A stretch of DNA of 39,434 bases from Candidatus Petromonas tenebris (GTDB taxonomy: Bacteria; Bacillota; Clostridia; Peptostreptococcales; Caminicellaceae), in contig JACCKY010000023.1 in assembly GCA_014236755.1 (NCBI GenBank), positions 1 through 39,434 of the forward strand. Direction: 5' to 3'. How positions within the stretch are numbered: position 1 is the stretch's first letter; every line of letters starts with the position of its first letter. The notes beneath the pieces were generated by a model. It had not been told where the DNA came from. It searched no databases and saw only the letters and a program-made list of their open reading frames with translations. This document shows, one piece after another, positions 32,666-39,434 of the stretch. The position numbers and the translations under genes are program-made.

Positions 32666-34024
32666 CTAATTCTTAAAACTATGGACAGGAGCAGGAATTC
32701 TTCCGCCTCTGTTTACAAAATCTTCACTTGAAAACTTACTTACAGCCATGATAGGAGCCCTACCTAAAAGGCCGCCAAATTCAACCTCATCACCAAGTTT
32801 TTTACCATAGACAGGGATTACCCTGACAGCAGTTGTTTTTTTGTTTATAACCCCAATGGCTGCTTCATCTGCTATAATAGCTGATATGGTAGACGCTGGA
32901 GTATCTCCGGGAATTGCTATCATATCAAGACCTACAGAGCAGACGCATGTCATAGCTTCGAGTTTTTCCAAGTTCAGAGAACCTTTTTTTACGGCATTTA
33001 TCATTCCCTCATCTTCACTTACTGGAATAAACGCTCCGCTTAGGCCACCAACATGAGAAGATGCCATAATACCGCCTTTTTTAACAGCGTCATTTAAAAG
33101 TGCCAAAGCTGCTGTGGTTCCATGACCGCCGCAACTTTCGATGCCCATCTCTTCCAAAATTCTTGCAACGCTATCGCCTACGGCCGGTGTAGGTGCAAGA
33201 GATAAGTCCAAGATGCCAAAGGGAACACCAAGCATTTTTGAAGCTTCTCTGGCGACTAGCTGTCCTGCTCTAGTTATTTTAAAGGCGGTTCTCTTTATGG
33301 TTTCTGAAACGACATCAAAGCTTTCACCCTTTACTTTTTCAAGGGCAGACTTAACAACTCCTGGACCGCTCACACCTACATTTATAATGCATTCGGCCTC
33401 GCCAACTCCATGGAAAGCACCAGCCATAAAAGGATTATCCTCTACTGCATTAGCAAAGACCACAAGCTTTGCGCATCCTATGCTGTCTTTTTCCCTAGTC
33501 AAATAAGCCGTTTCTTTGATTATTTTTCCCATATCCCTTACGGCGTCCATATTTATTCCCGACCTTGTATCGCCGACGTTTATTGAAGAGCATACCCTTT
33601 CGGTTTCGGCAAGAGCATTAGGAATAGAATCAATCAGTATTTTATCGCCTTTGGAATAACCTTTTTGAACAAGGGCTGAAAAACCTCCTATGAAATTGAC
33701 TCCTACGGCCTTTGCTGCTTTATCAAGAGTTTTGGCAAATTCTACATAATTTTTATCGCTGCTTGCTTGAGCAATTAGAGAGATAGGAGTTACAGAAATT
33801 CTTTTATTTATTATGGGTATACCATATTTTGTTTCGATATTTTCTCCAACCTTAACCAAATTTTCAGCATACTTTGTTATTTTATCATATATTTTTTTTC
33901 TTGACTTTTCTCCATTTGCATCACAACAGTCTAGCAGAGATATACCCATAGTTATAGTTCTTATATCGAGCTTTTCCTTTTCAATCATCGTGATGGTTTC
34001 CAGTATATTGTTAAACTGATTCAT
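32666..34024 (-). CDS. UPF0210 / PFL-family protein
   Basis: This 452-residue protein matches the UPF0210 (DUF711, PFL-like) family, with [51 protein letters not shown] and [20 protein letters not shown]. The biochemical role is not established; the family is related by fold to pyruvate-formate-lyase-like proteins, but I see no glycyl-radical motif to assign that activity. It follows an ACT-domain gene, the usual partner of this family. CAGGAGGT precedes the ATG. The glycine riboswitch upstream of the pair suggests a role in glycine or one-carbon metabolism (inference). Confidence 0.93.
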   Translation of the reverse strand: MNQFNNILETITMIEKEKLDIRTITMGISLLDCCDANGEKSRKKIYDKITKYAENLVKVGENIETKYGIPIINKRISVTPISLIAQASSDKNYVEFAKTLDKAAKAVGVNFIGGFSALVQKGYSKGDKILIDSIPNALAETERVCSSINVGDTRSGINMDAVRDMGKIIKETAYLTREKDSIGCAKLVVFANAVEDNPFMAGAFHGVGEAECIINVGVSGPGVVKSALEKVKGESFDVVSETIKRTAFKITRAGQLVAREASKMLGVPFGILDLSLAPTPAVGDSVARILEEMGIESCGGHGTTAALALLNDAVKKGGIMASSHVGGLSGAFIPVSEDEGMINAVKKGSLNLEKLEAMTCVCSVGLDMIAIPGDTPASTISAIIADEAAIGVINKKTTAVRVIPVYGKKLGDEVEFGGLLGRAPIMAVSKFSSEDFVNRGGRIPAPVHSFKN

Positions 34025-34043
34025 GATAGTTTACCTCCTGCAG

Positions 34044-34313
34044 TTATATTTTGTGCATTGCATTAAATATATCCTCATGTTGTATCTTGATTGAAAGACC
34101 TATTTTTTCACCGATATCATTCAGATGATTTTTTAACTCATTTAAACCGACAGTCATTTTTTCTAAGTCCACAATCATTATCATAGTAAAGTAATCTTGT
34201 AAAATAGTTTGGCTTATGTCTAAAATATTTACTTTATTTTTTGCCAAAACTGAGGTGATTCCGGCAATAATGCCTATCTTGTCCTTTCCTATAACTGTAA
34301 TAACTGCTTTCAT
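34044..34313 (-). CDS. ACT-domain protein, UPF0237 type
   Basis: This 89-residue protein is a single ACT domain, starting MKAVITVIGKDKIGIIAGITSVLAKNKVNILDISQT, close to the GcvR-type (UPF0237) ACT proteins that bind amino acids. It has no DNA-binding part. It forms an operon with the UPF0210 gene 19 bases downstream. A glycine riboswitch and terminator in its leader suggest glycine as the signal and perhaps also as the ligand. GGGGGAAGG precedes the ATG. Confidence 0.92.
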   Translation of the reverse strand: MKAVITVIGKDKIGIIAGITSVLAKNKVNILDISQTILQDYFTMIMIVDLEKMTVGLNELKNHLNDIGEKIGLSIKIQHEDIFNAMHKI

Positions 34314-34355
34314 TCAAAACCTTCCCCCTTTAGTTAATAAAATTTTAGTATAAAA

Positions 34356-34389
34356 AATAAAAGAGACTAACTCAAGAAGATATAGTCTC
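34356..34389 (-). terminator. Riboswitch expression-platform terminator
   Basis: On the minus strand, GAGACTA (34389-34383) pairs with TAGTCTC (34369-34363), followed by TTTTATTTTTTA, about 45 bases before the ACT gene. A second hairpin, CTTATTTTAGCTATA with TATAGGTAAAATAAG, lies upstream at 34422-34454. Confidence 0.85.
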
Positions 34390-34478
34390 CGGAAAAACAA
34401 GGATAATCAAAAAAGATTAACTCTTATTTTACCTATAATTATAGCTAAAATAAGAAGTTATCTTTCATGACTTAAAAT

Positions 34479-34602
34479 CCCCTGTCCTTTTACCTGAGAG
34501 TTTCACCAATTACTTGGCTTTCCCCTTCGGTGCTCAGCTGAGTCTCTCCAGAGGCCTGTCCAGTAACGGTCGTAACGAATACTTCCACTACCTTCGTCCA
34601 GC
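34479..34602 (-). promoter_or_regulatory. Glycine riboswitch (single aptamer)
   Basis: On the minus strand the aptamer reads GGACAGGCCTCTGGAGAG, then GCACCGAAGGGGAAAGCC, then GAAACTCTCAGGTAAAAGG and ACAGG, which are the hallmark segments of glycine riboswitch aptamers. Only one full aptamer is present; the 40 bases upstream (34563-34602, starting GGACGAAGG) keep part of a partner aptamer, as in 'ghost-aptamer' singlets. It controls ACT-UPF0210. Whether it activates or represses cannot be decided by eye. Confidence 0.92.
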
Positions 34603-34622
34603 CTATGAAATTGTATAGATTG

Positions 34623-34652
34623 ATTCTAGCATATTTTCGTAGGCAAAATCAA
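34623..34652 (-). promoter_or_regulatory. Promoter of the riboswitch transcript
   Basis: On the minus strand, TTGATT (34652-34647), 18 bases, TAGAAT (34628-34623), just before the riboswitch. Confidence 0.7.
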
Positions 34653-34735
34653 TAAGAATTTATAATTTTTAGTTCAGCAAATAGTAGATGTTAGAAAAAG
34701 ATATATATTCACTTCAATAAAAATATGAGCTTGTG

Positions 34736-34764
34736 TTGACCCTTGAGAGTGTTTATGGTATAAT
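34736..34764 (+). promoter_or_regulatory. tRNA-Ser promoter
   Basis: TTGACC (34736-34741), 17 bases, TATAAT (34759-34764), about 30 bases before the tRNA. Confidence 0.85.
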
Positions 34765-34795
34765 TAACTCTGTCATGTAAAAAGTATTAATATAT

Positions 34796-34889
34796 GGAGA
34801 AGTACTCAAGTAGGCTGAAGAGGACGGTTTGCTAAACCGTTAGGTCGGAATAATCCGGCGCGCGGGTTCGAATCCCGCCTTCTCCGCCA
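34796..34889 (+). tRNA. tRNA-Ser(GCU)
   Basis: A 94-base class-II tRNA with acceptor arms GGAGAAG and CTTCTCC, discriminator G and an encoded CCA. The anticodon loop TTTGCTAAA gives GCU (serine AGC/AGU). The long variable arm (TAGGTCGGAATAATCCGGC) and T-loop GGTTCGAATCC are as expected for tRNA-Ser. Confidence 0.97.
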
Positions 34890-34896
34890 TTACAGA

Positions 34897-34930
34897 AAAT
34901 ACTTACTAGCTAATTAGTAAGTATTTTTTT
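34897..34930 (+). terminator. Terminator after tRNA-Ser
   Basis: AAATACTTACTA (34897-34908) pairs perfectly with TAGTAAGTATTT (34915-34926), then TTTT. Confidence 0.93.
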
Positions 34931-35093
34931 ATTTATTAAAATGTTTTTTTACAAAGTTTATAGGGTATTTTTTTAATAAATCCTCTATAATAGATGTATA
35001 AGCACAAAAAGGTTTTAAAAATATTTTTTAGAGATAATTGTTAAAACTAAGATATAAGATTATAATAAAATTTGTAATACAGTGGTGAAGTGT

Positions 35094-36650
35094 ATGATAA
35101 AACTTTCTAAAAGAACCATAGCAATAACGATTTTCATTGCAGTGATAATTACTGTGTTAGCTCTATCCATATTTGAGATCAGGACTAATATTGCGATTAA
35201 TCAGGCATGGAATAAGCTTTCAACCTTTCTGGGGCTTTTTTTTACTTTGTATTCATTTTTTATAGGAATAATTATCTTCATGGAAAATAACAACCCTACT
35301 AAAACTATTGCATGGTTATTGATTTTATTTTTAGTACCTGTGGTAGGATTTATATTTTATATACTATTTGGACATAACATTCGTAAGAAAAAAACCTTTG
35401 AAAAAAAGAAATATATAGATTATAAGTTTTTTTCTAATATAGCTGAGATACAAAAGGATGTACTAAATGAAGTTACTCTGTTTGATACAGAGGGAAGTCT
35501 GGTTAAAAGTAGGCTTATAAGCCTGCTTTTGAAAAATTCCAACTCGCCTTTTACAGTTAATAATAAATCTAAAGTACTGACTAATGGGGACAGTACATTT
35601 AGCTCAATAATATCCGAGCTTAAAAAAGCACAGCATCATATACATATGGAATACTTCATAATACGAGATGATGGTATAGGAAACAAAATCAAGGACATTT
35701 TAATAGAAAAAGCTAAAGAAGGAATAGAGGTTAGAGTAATATATGACGATGTTGGCTCATGGCGACTAAAAAAGGACTATATTAATTCACTTAAGGAAGC
35801 AGGAGTAAAGATTTATCCTTTTTTTCCTGTGATGTTTCCTGTCCTCAGTAGGGAGCTTAACTATAGGAACCATAGAAAGATAATTGTTATAGATGGTAAA
35901 ATAGGTTTTGTGGGGGGACTTAATATAGGAGATGAATATCTAAGCATTAACACCCATTTAGGCTTTTGGAGAGATACTCATATTAAGATTGAAGGAGAAG
36001 CTGTTTACAGTTTACAAAATATTTTCCTCAAAGATTGGTATTTCGTATCTAATGAGTCCATTATGGAAAAAATTTATTACCCCAAGCTAAAGCATTATGG
36101 AGAGCAGCTTATACAGATAACCTCTAGTGGACCTGATTCCAACTGGGAATCGATCCTTCAGGCATATTTTACCATGATATCTACTGCGGAAAAGCGAATC
36201 TGGATAACGACCCCTTATCTGGTGCCCGATGAAAGTATAATGATGGCATTAAAGACGGCGGCTCTTAGCGGAATAGATGTTAAATTGATAATTCCCAGTA
36301 AGCCTGATCATTTGTTAGTATTTTGGGCATCTCGATCAAATATAGAGGAGCTTTTAGAAGCTGGTGTTGAAATATATACCTATGAAAAGGGATTTATACA
36401 CAGTAAGGTTCTATTAGTAGATGGGATAGGTGCATCTATAGGAACTGCCAATTTAGATATGAGGAGCCTGAAAATCAATTTTGAAGTCAATGCGTTTATT
36501 TATGATAGTGATGTGGTAGAAAGACTGGAATATGATTTTAAAAATGACCTCAAAGAAAGTAAAAAGATTAACTTAGAAGAACATTTGCAGAGGGGCATAT
36601 ATCAAAAATTTATTGAGTCTTTGGGACGATTGCTTTCTCCTTTGTTATAG
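35094..36650 (+). CDS. cls: Cardiolipin synthase
   Basis: This 518-residue membrane enzyme makes cardiolipin from phosphatidylglycerol. Two membrane helices at the N-terminus (about 5-25 and 38-58, plus a third near 70-88) are followed by two phospholipase-D domains. The first HKD motif starts at His260 (NHRKIIVIDGKIGFVGGLN), the second at His436 (IHSKVLLVDGIGASIGTAN). Both are complete. I start it at ATG 35094; GGTGA lies nine bases upstream and is weak, and the in-frame GTG codons just before it are alternatives. A TATAAT at 34986-34991 may be its -10 box. lspA follows on the same strand. Confidence 0.94.
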   Translation: MIKLSKRTIAITIFIAVIITVLALSIFEIRTNIAINQAWNKLSTFLGLFFTLYSFFIGIIIFMENNNPTKTIAWLLILFLVPVVGFIFYILFGHNIRKKKTFEKKKYIDYKFFSNIAEIQKDVLNEVTLFDTEGSLVKSRLISLLLKNSNSPFTVNNKSKVLTNGDSTFSSIISELKKAQHHIHMEYFIIRDDGIGNKIKDILIEKAKEGIEVRVIYDDVGSWRLKKDYINSLKEAGVKIYPFFPVMFPVLSRELNYRNHRKIIVIDGKIGFVGGLNIGDEYLSINTHLGFWRDTHIKIEGEAVYSLQNIFLKDWYFVSNESIMEKIYYPKLKHYGEQLIQITSSGPDSNWESILQAYFTMISTAEKRIWITTPYLVPDESIMMALKTAALSGIDVKLIIPSKPDHLLVFWASRSNIEELLEAGVEIYTYEKGFIHSKVLLVDGIGASIGTANLDMRSLKINFEVNAFIYDSDVVERLEYDFKNDLKESKKINLEEHLQRGIYQKFIESLGRLLSPLL

Positions 36651-36709
36651 CTAAAGTTTTTAAAATATGCTAGAATAAAAAGGTGAATTAAAAAGATGGA
36701 GGAAAATTT

Positions 36710-37162
36710 ATGATTTATTTTTTAATTATAGCTATAATAGTAGTTTTCGACCAGGCAACTAAATATTTGGCAGATTTATACCTTAAGCCTATAGATACAT
36801 ATCCTCTGGTAGAGAATGTATTTCATCTTACTTATAGGAGAAATACCGGAGCTGCTTTTAGTATCCTGAGGAACAAACAAACCTTCCTAATAATACTTAC
36901 GGCCATTGTAGTCCTTGTTTTGATAATATATCTTATTAAGATCATCAAAGAGAAAGATTTAGTGTTGTTAAAGATACCGTTATCTTTTATTATCGGAGGG
37001 GCTATAGGGAATCTTATAGACAGAATAAGACTGGACTATGTTATAGATTTTTTCGATTTTACTCTTATAAACTACCCCGTATTTAATGTGGCCGATGTGT
37101 TTATAGTGCTTGGGTCTATAATACTGGCCTATGCCGTGATTTTTAAGGGAGTAGAGGTCTAG
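36710..37162 (+). CDS. lspA: Lipoprotein signal peptidase II
   Basis: This 150-residue protein with four membrane helices cleaves signal peptides from prolipoproteins after lipidation; the window itself encodes at least two lipoproteins. Catalytic Asp113 (VIDFFDF) and Asp129 (FNVADVFIVLGS) are present, as are the conserved FDQATKYLA and RRNTGAAFS motifs. GATGGAGGAAA precedes the ATG. It follows cls by 59 bases, with a TAGAAT box at 36671-36676 that may be its own -10. Confidence 0.95.
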   Translation: MIYFLIIAIIVVFDQATKYLADLYLKPIDTYPLVENVFHLTYRRNTGAAFSILRNKQTFLIILTAIVVLVLIIYLIKIIKEKDLVLLKIPLSFIIGGAIGNLIDRIRLDYVIDFFDFTLINYPVFNVADVFIVLGSIILAYAVIFKGVEV

Positions 37163-37183
37163 ACAGGAACTAATAAATATATT

Positions 37184-37221
37184 AAAAAAGCTACCTGACA
37201 GTATTTGCAGGTAGCTTTTTT
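37184..37221 (+). terminator. Terminator after lspA
   Basis: Perfect arms at 37184-37197 and 37208-37221 contain GCTACCTG and CAGGTAGC, with A-run before and T-run after. Confidence 0.93.
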
Positions 37222-37230
37222 AAAAAAGAA

Positions 37231-37395
37231 TTTAAACTTTTTCTAGTAAAATATTAAAATGAATGGCTTATAGCTAATAGGTGACTGTTAATAGAAAAAA
37301 AGATTACAGGTAACAGAAAGGACCTTAAAGAATTACCTTTATATGCTAATAACTACTAACTACGAACTAATAAATTGCTGTAGGCACTTTTGTTC
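37231..37395 (+). repeat. Dispersed intergenic repeat, copy 4
   Basis: It aligns with copy 1 from CTAGTAAAATATTAAAA through GAAAGGACC, TAAAGAA, ATATGCTAATAAC and TACTAACTACGAACTAA, and ends CACTTTTGTTC. Many point differences suggest it is old. It lies between the lspA terminator and the end of the convergent aminotransferase gene. Confidence 0.8.
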
Positions 37396-37410
37396 AAAGA
37401 AATTTGCTTG

Positions 37411-38652
37411 CTACTTCATTGCTTCTAACAATTTAGCAGGAGCCTTTCTACACTTTTCTTCTGACACTGAACATACAGCGAATCTAAGTCCCTTTTGCAG
37501 AGGAACTAAAAAGATGTTTTCTTTTTTCAGTTTTTCAGAGACTTTTACAGGATTGTCACAGGGAACGGTAATAAAGAAGCCTGATTTATATGGACAAATT
37601 TCCAACCCTACTTTATTAGCTTCTTCTAAAAAGGCCTTAGCCCGTCTATCAAGTAGATCTTTAAGCTCTTGTCTTTCTGATTCAACTCTATTTAATAGAT
37701 CTTCATTATTAAAGATTTCAGATAAAATCTTCATAGCGCTTCTAGTACCATTAGACCAAACCCCTCTATTTGAAAACTGACATACATTTTTAAACTCTTC
37801 AGCTACGGTTTTACTAGATGAAACACACATCATTGCACCGCTTCTCATACCATAGAGAGTATATCCCTTAGACATGCTAAAGGCAACAATAACCAGTATG
37901 TTTTCAGGAAGGCCACCAAAGAACTTCATAAACTTTCTGGATTCATTAGTTTCTCCGGCAAAATCTATATAGGCAATATCAGAGAATAATATGATTTTTT
38001 TATTTTTATTTTTTGCAAATTCCTTAATGGTACTTATAACTTTTTCCCACTCGGAAAGCGCTAGTGTAAAGCCGGTAGGATTGTGGGCAGGGGAATTAAG
38101 GAGTATTACTGCTCTGTCTTGAGCTTCAAGGAGCCTGCTTAAGTTTTCTTTAAAAGATTTTATATTGAAGTTGTTGTCTTCATCAAAAAAATTATATGTA
38201 GATATTTTTCTGCCGTGCTCTTCTGCTATAGTCTTGTAGGGTCCCCAATACCAGTCAGAAGTAAGGATAGAGTCGCCCATTTCAGAGTAGTTCCATATAG
38301 TGTGTCTTATAGCACCTGAACCACCGGGAGTTGCTATGGCTTCAATATAGCCTAGGGGACGATGGTCTCTAAAGGCAGCAGTTTTTGCAGCCTCCAGATA
38401 TTCAGGAAGTCCTGCGATGGGAGCGTATGCAGCTATTTCTGCTGGGGGAAGATTTTTAAGTATTTCTATGATAGTGGGCATTACAAGCAGATCACCATTA
38501 TCATCTAAAAGGGCACCTACAGTAGAATTTATAACATTTTCAAATCCATACTTTGTTACTGCTTCCCCTGCCTGCCTACTGGCAGCAAAGATCTTGTCCT
38601 CGCTGACGGGTCTTTTAGAGTGGGGAGCAACCATTGAGAAATCCTGATACAT
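37411..38652 (-). CDS. PLP-dependent aminotransferase, class I/II
   Basis: This 413-residue enzyme of fold-type I has the PLP-binding pattern of aspartate/aromatic aminotransferases: ATPGGSGAIRHTIW, LLNSPAHNPTGF, LFSDIAYIDFAG (Asp/Tyr contact PLP) and FSMSKGYTLYGMRSG with the Schiff-base Lys. C-terminal YKSGFFITVPC fits class I. It transfers an amino group between an amino acid and a 2-oxo acid; which one cannot be told. I start it at ATG 38652, after AGGAGGA. It lies downstream of a DMT transporter on the same strand, which may move its substrate or product. Confidence 0.88.
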   Translation of the reverse strand: MYQDFSMVAPHSKRPVSEDKIFAASRQAGEAVTKYGFENVINSTVGALLDDNGDLLVMPTIIEILKNLPPAEIAAYAPIAGLPEYLEAAKTAAFRDHRPLGYIEAIATPGGSGAIRHTIWNYSEMGDSILTSDWYWGPYKTIAEEHGRKISTYNFFDEDNNFNIKSFKENLSRLLEAQDRAVILLNSPAHNPTGFTLALSEWEKVISTIKEFAKNKNKKIILFSDIAYIDFAGETNESRKFMKFFGGLPENILVIVAFSMSKGYTLYGMRSGAMMCVSSSKTVAEEFKNVCQFSNRGVWSNGTRSAMKILSEIFNNEDLLNRVESERQELKDLLDRRAKAFLEEANKVGLEICPYKSGFFITVPCDNPVKVSEKLKKENIFLVPLQKGLRFAVCSVSEEKCRKAPAKLLEAMK

Positions 38653-38714
38653 GAATATTCCTCCTAACAATAAAATTATATTAACAATTATAACATAAAT
38701 TTAATATTTTAATG

Positions 38715-39434
38715 TTATTTTTTAGGAGTTGACTCCTTTAGATATTTAGGATTATTGGCGATATAGTTTATAAATCCTCCTATTATGATCAGAATTCCTC
38801 CCGTGATGCTTAATAAATCTGGAAATTCACTCCATAAAATTATTCCAAGTACGGTTGAAAATATGATGTTGGTATATCCATAAATAGCAATCTGTGATGC
38901 AGGAGCAAATCTGTAGCCGGTAGTCATTAGAATTTGAGCTACCGCAGCTGATAAACCAATTAGTACTAAAAATATTAAATCTCTACCCGTAGGAGCAATA
39001 TAATGTCCCGCTACCATAAAGGGAATCGAAACAACGGTAGAGAATAGACAAAAGTAAAATACTATCGTTTCAGGTGCGGCATAGTGTCTTAGTTGCCTTA
39101 CGGCTACGTAGGCAGATGCAGCAAATACAGCAGAAAAAAGGCCTATAAGCGCAGGAATAATTGTATAATCGAATTGGGGCTTTATAACGAAACCTGCTCC
39201 AATTATGGCAATAATCATGGCGTAAATTTGAAACTTATTTACCTTTTCCTTTAAAAATAAAAGAGATAATAGTATCACGAAGAATGGGGACATCTTATTC
39301 AGCAAAACCGCATCTGAAAGAGGAAGTTTTGAAATTGCATAAAAGTATGCTACCACTCCTAATAAACCGAACAAAGACCTTAAGGTTAAAAGTTTTATAT
39401 TGCTACCTATAAAACTTTGTTTATTTTTTATAAT
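38715..39434 (-). CDS. EamA/DMT-family transporter (5' end beyond the window)
   Basis: At least 239 residues of a ten-helix drug/metabolite transporter are present. The reading frame stays open from the usual internal start at 39374 to the right edge, giving LLTLRSLFGLLGVVAYFYAIS, typical of the third-fourth helix of the first EamA repeat. The true start is therefore outside. LPLSDAVLLNKMSPFFVILLS and, in the second half, GYRFAPASQIAIYGYTNIIFS are EamA signatures. Substrate unknown; members export amino acids or other metabolites. It ends 62 bases before the aminotransferase start. Confidence 0.88.
   Translation of the reverse strand: MIKNKQSFIGSNIKLLTLRSLFGLLGVVAYFYAISKLPLSDAVLLNKMSPFFVILLSLLFLKEKVNKFQIYAMIIAIIGAGFVIKPQFDYTIIPALIGLFSAVFAASAYVAVRQLRHYAAPETIVFYFCLFSTVVSIPFMVAGHYIAPTGRDLIFLVLIGLSAAVAQILMTTGYRFAPASQIAIYGYTNIIFSTVLGIILWSEFPDLLSITGGILIIIGGFINYIANNPKYLKESTPKK

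Noticed and set aside
37343-37780. 145-aa plus-strand ORF starting in repeat copy 4
   Set aside because: Mostly antisense to the aminotransferase gene; the start lies in a repeat.

Overview
The window looks like chromosome from a low-GC, probably spore-forming anaerobe of the Clostridia. Supporting signs are the AT-rich sequence, strong AGGAGG-type ribosome binding sites, several TTG starts, a SigI/RsgI pair, a Csp-like subtilase, PyrR-type attenuators and a PyrK/PyrD (class 1B) dihydroorotate dehydrogenase. A Tissierellales-like host is a guess; no rRNA or other marker is present. I see no prophage, CRISPR array or intact insertion sequence.

Layout. 0-5.8 kb: a dispersed repeat, sigI-rsgI, a degenerate Csp-type pseudoprotease, and a biotin unit (BirA operator, bioY, bioB). 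5.8-9.6 kb: a metallo-beta-lactamase/beta-CASP protein on the minus strand, a fumarylacetoacetase-family enzyme, a second copy of the repeat, and a two-domain nitroreductase-like protein. 9.6-13 kb: two secreted lipoproteins with SH3-like domains, an L,D-transpeptidase and a DUF4015 glycosidase-like protein. 13-16.8 kb (minus): the fructose operon fruR-fruK-IIA-fruA(IIBC). 16.9-32.4 kb: a pyrimidine locus with uraA (minus), carA, carB, pyrE, an AEC transporter, pyrB-pyrI (minus), acylphosphatase and pyrC-pyrF-pyrK-pyrD. Together these supply de novo synthesis from glutamine, bicarbonate and aspartate to UMP, plus uracil uptake. 32.6-34.7 kb (minus): an ACT-domain protein and a UPF0210 protein behind a glycine riboswitch. 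34.8-39.4 kb: tRNA-Ser(GCU), cardiolipin synthase, lspA, a fourth copy of the repeat, a PLP aminotransferase and a DMT/EamA transporter that runs off the right edge.

Regulation is the richest layer. PyrR-type binding loops precede uraA, carA, pyrB and pyrC, each with its own promoter and intrinsic terminator. pyrB has a second loop that overlaps its Shine-Dalgarno. The carA leader is unusually long and carries a folded motif whose 18-nt core, AGTCAGTTATCGGATAAA, recurs ahead of the L,D-transpeptidase gene at 9.8 kb. A run of eight G at the pyrB-pyrI junction would fuse the two proteins in frame if one G were lost.

Non-coding repeats. One dispersed family of about 160 bp has four copies (1, 8473, 11274 and 37231). 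A palindromic MITE-like element of about 180 bp occurs as two inverted copies (20051 and 32421) that bracket the pyr genes. A different palindromic element lies at 24548. Gene-free stretches over 300 bp are 8373-8705 (terminator plus repeat), 18183-18879 (two divergent PyrR leaders), 19936-20285 (MITE-like element), 24293-25186 (palindromic element plus a decayed-looking ORF), 27546-27962 (pyrB leader and acylphosphatase promoter) and 34314-35093 (glycine riboswitch, tRNA, cls leader).
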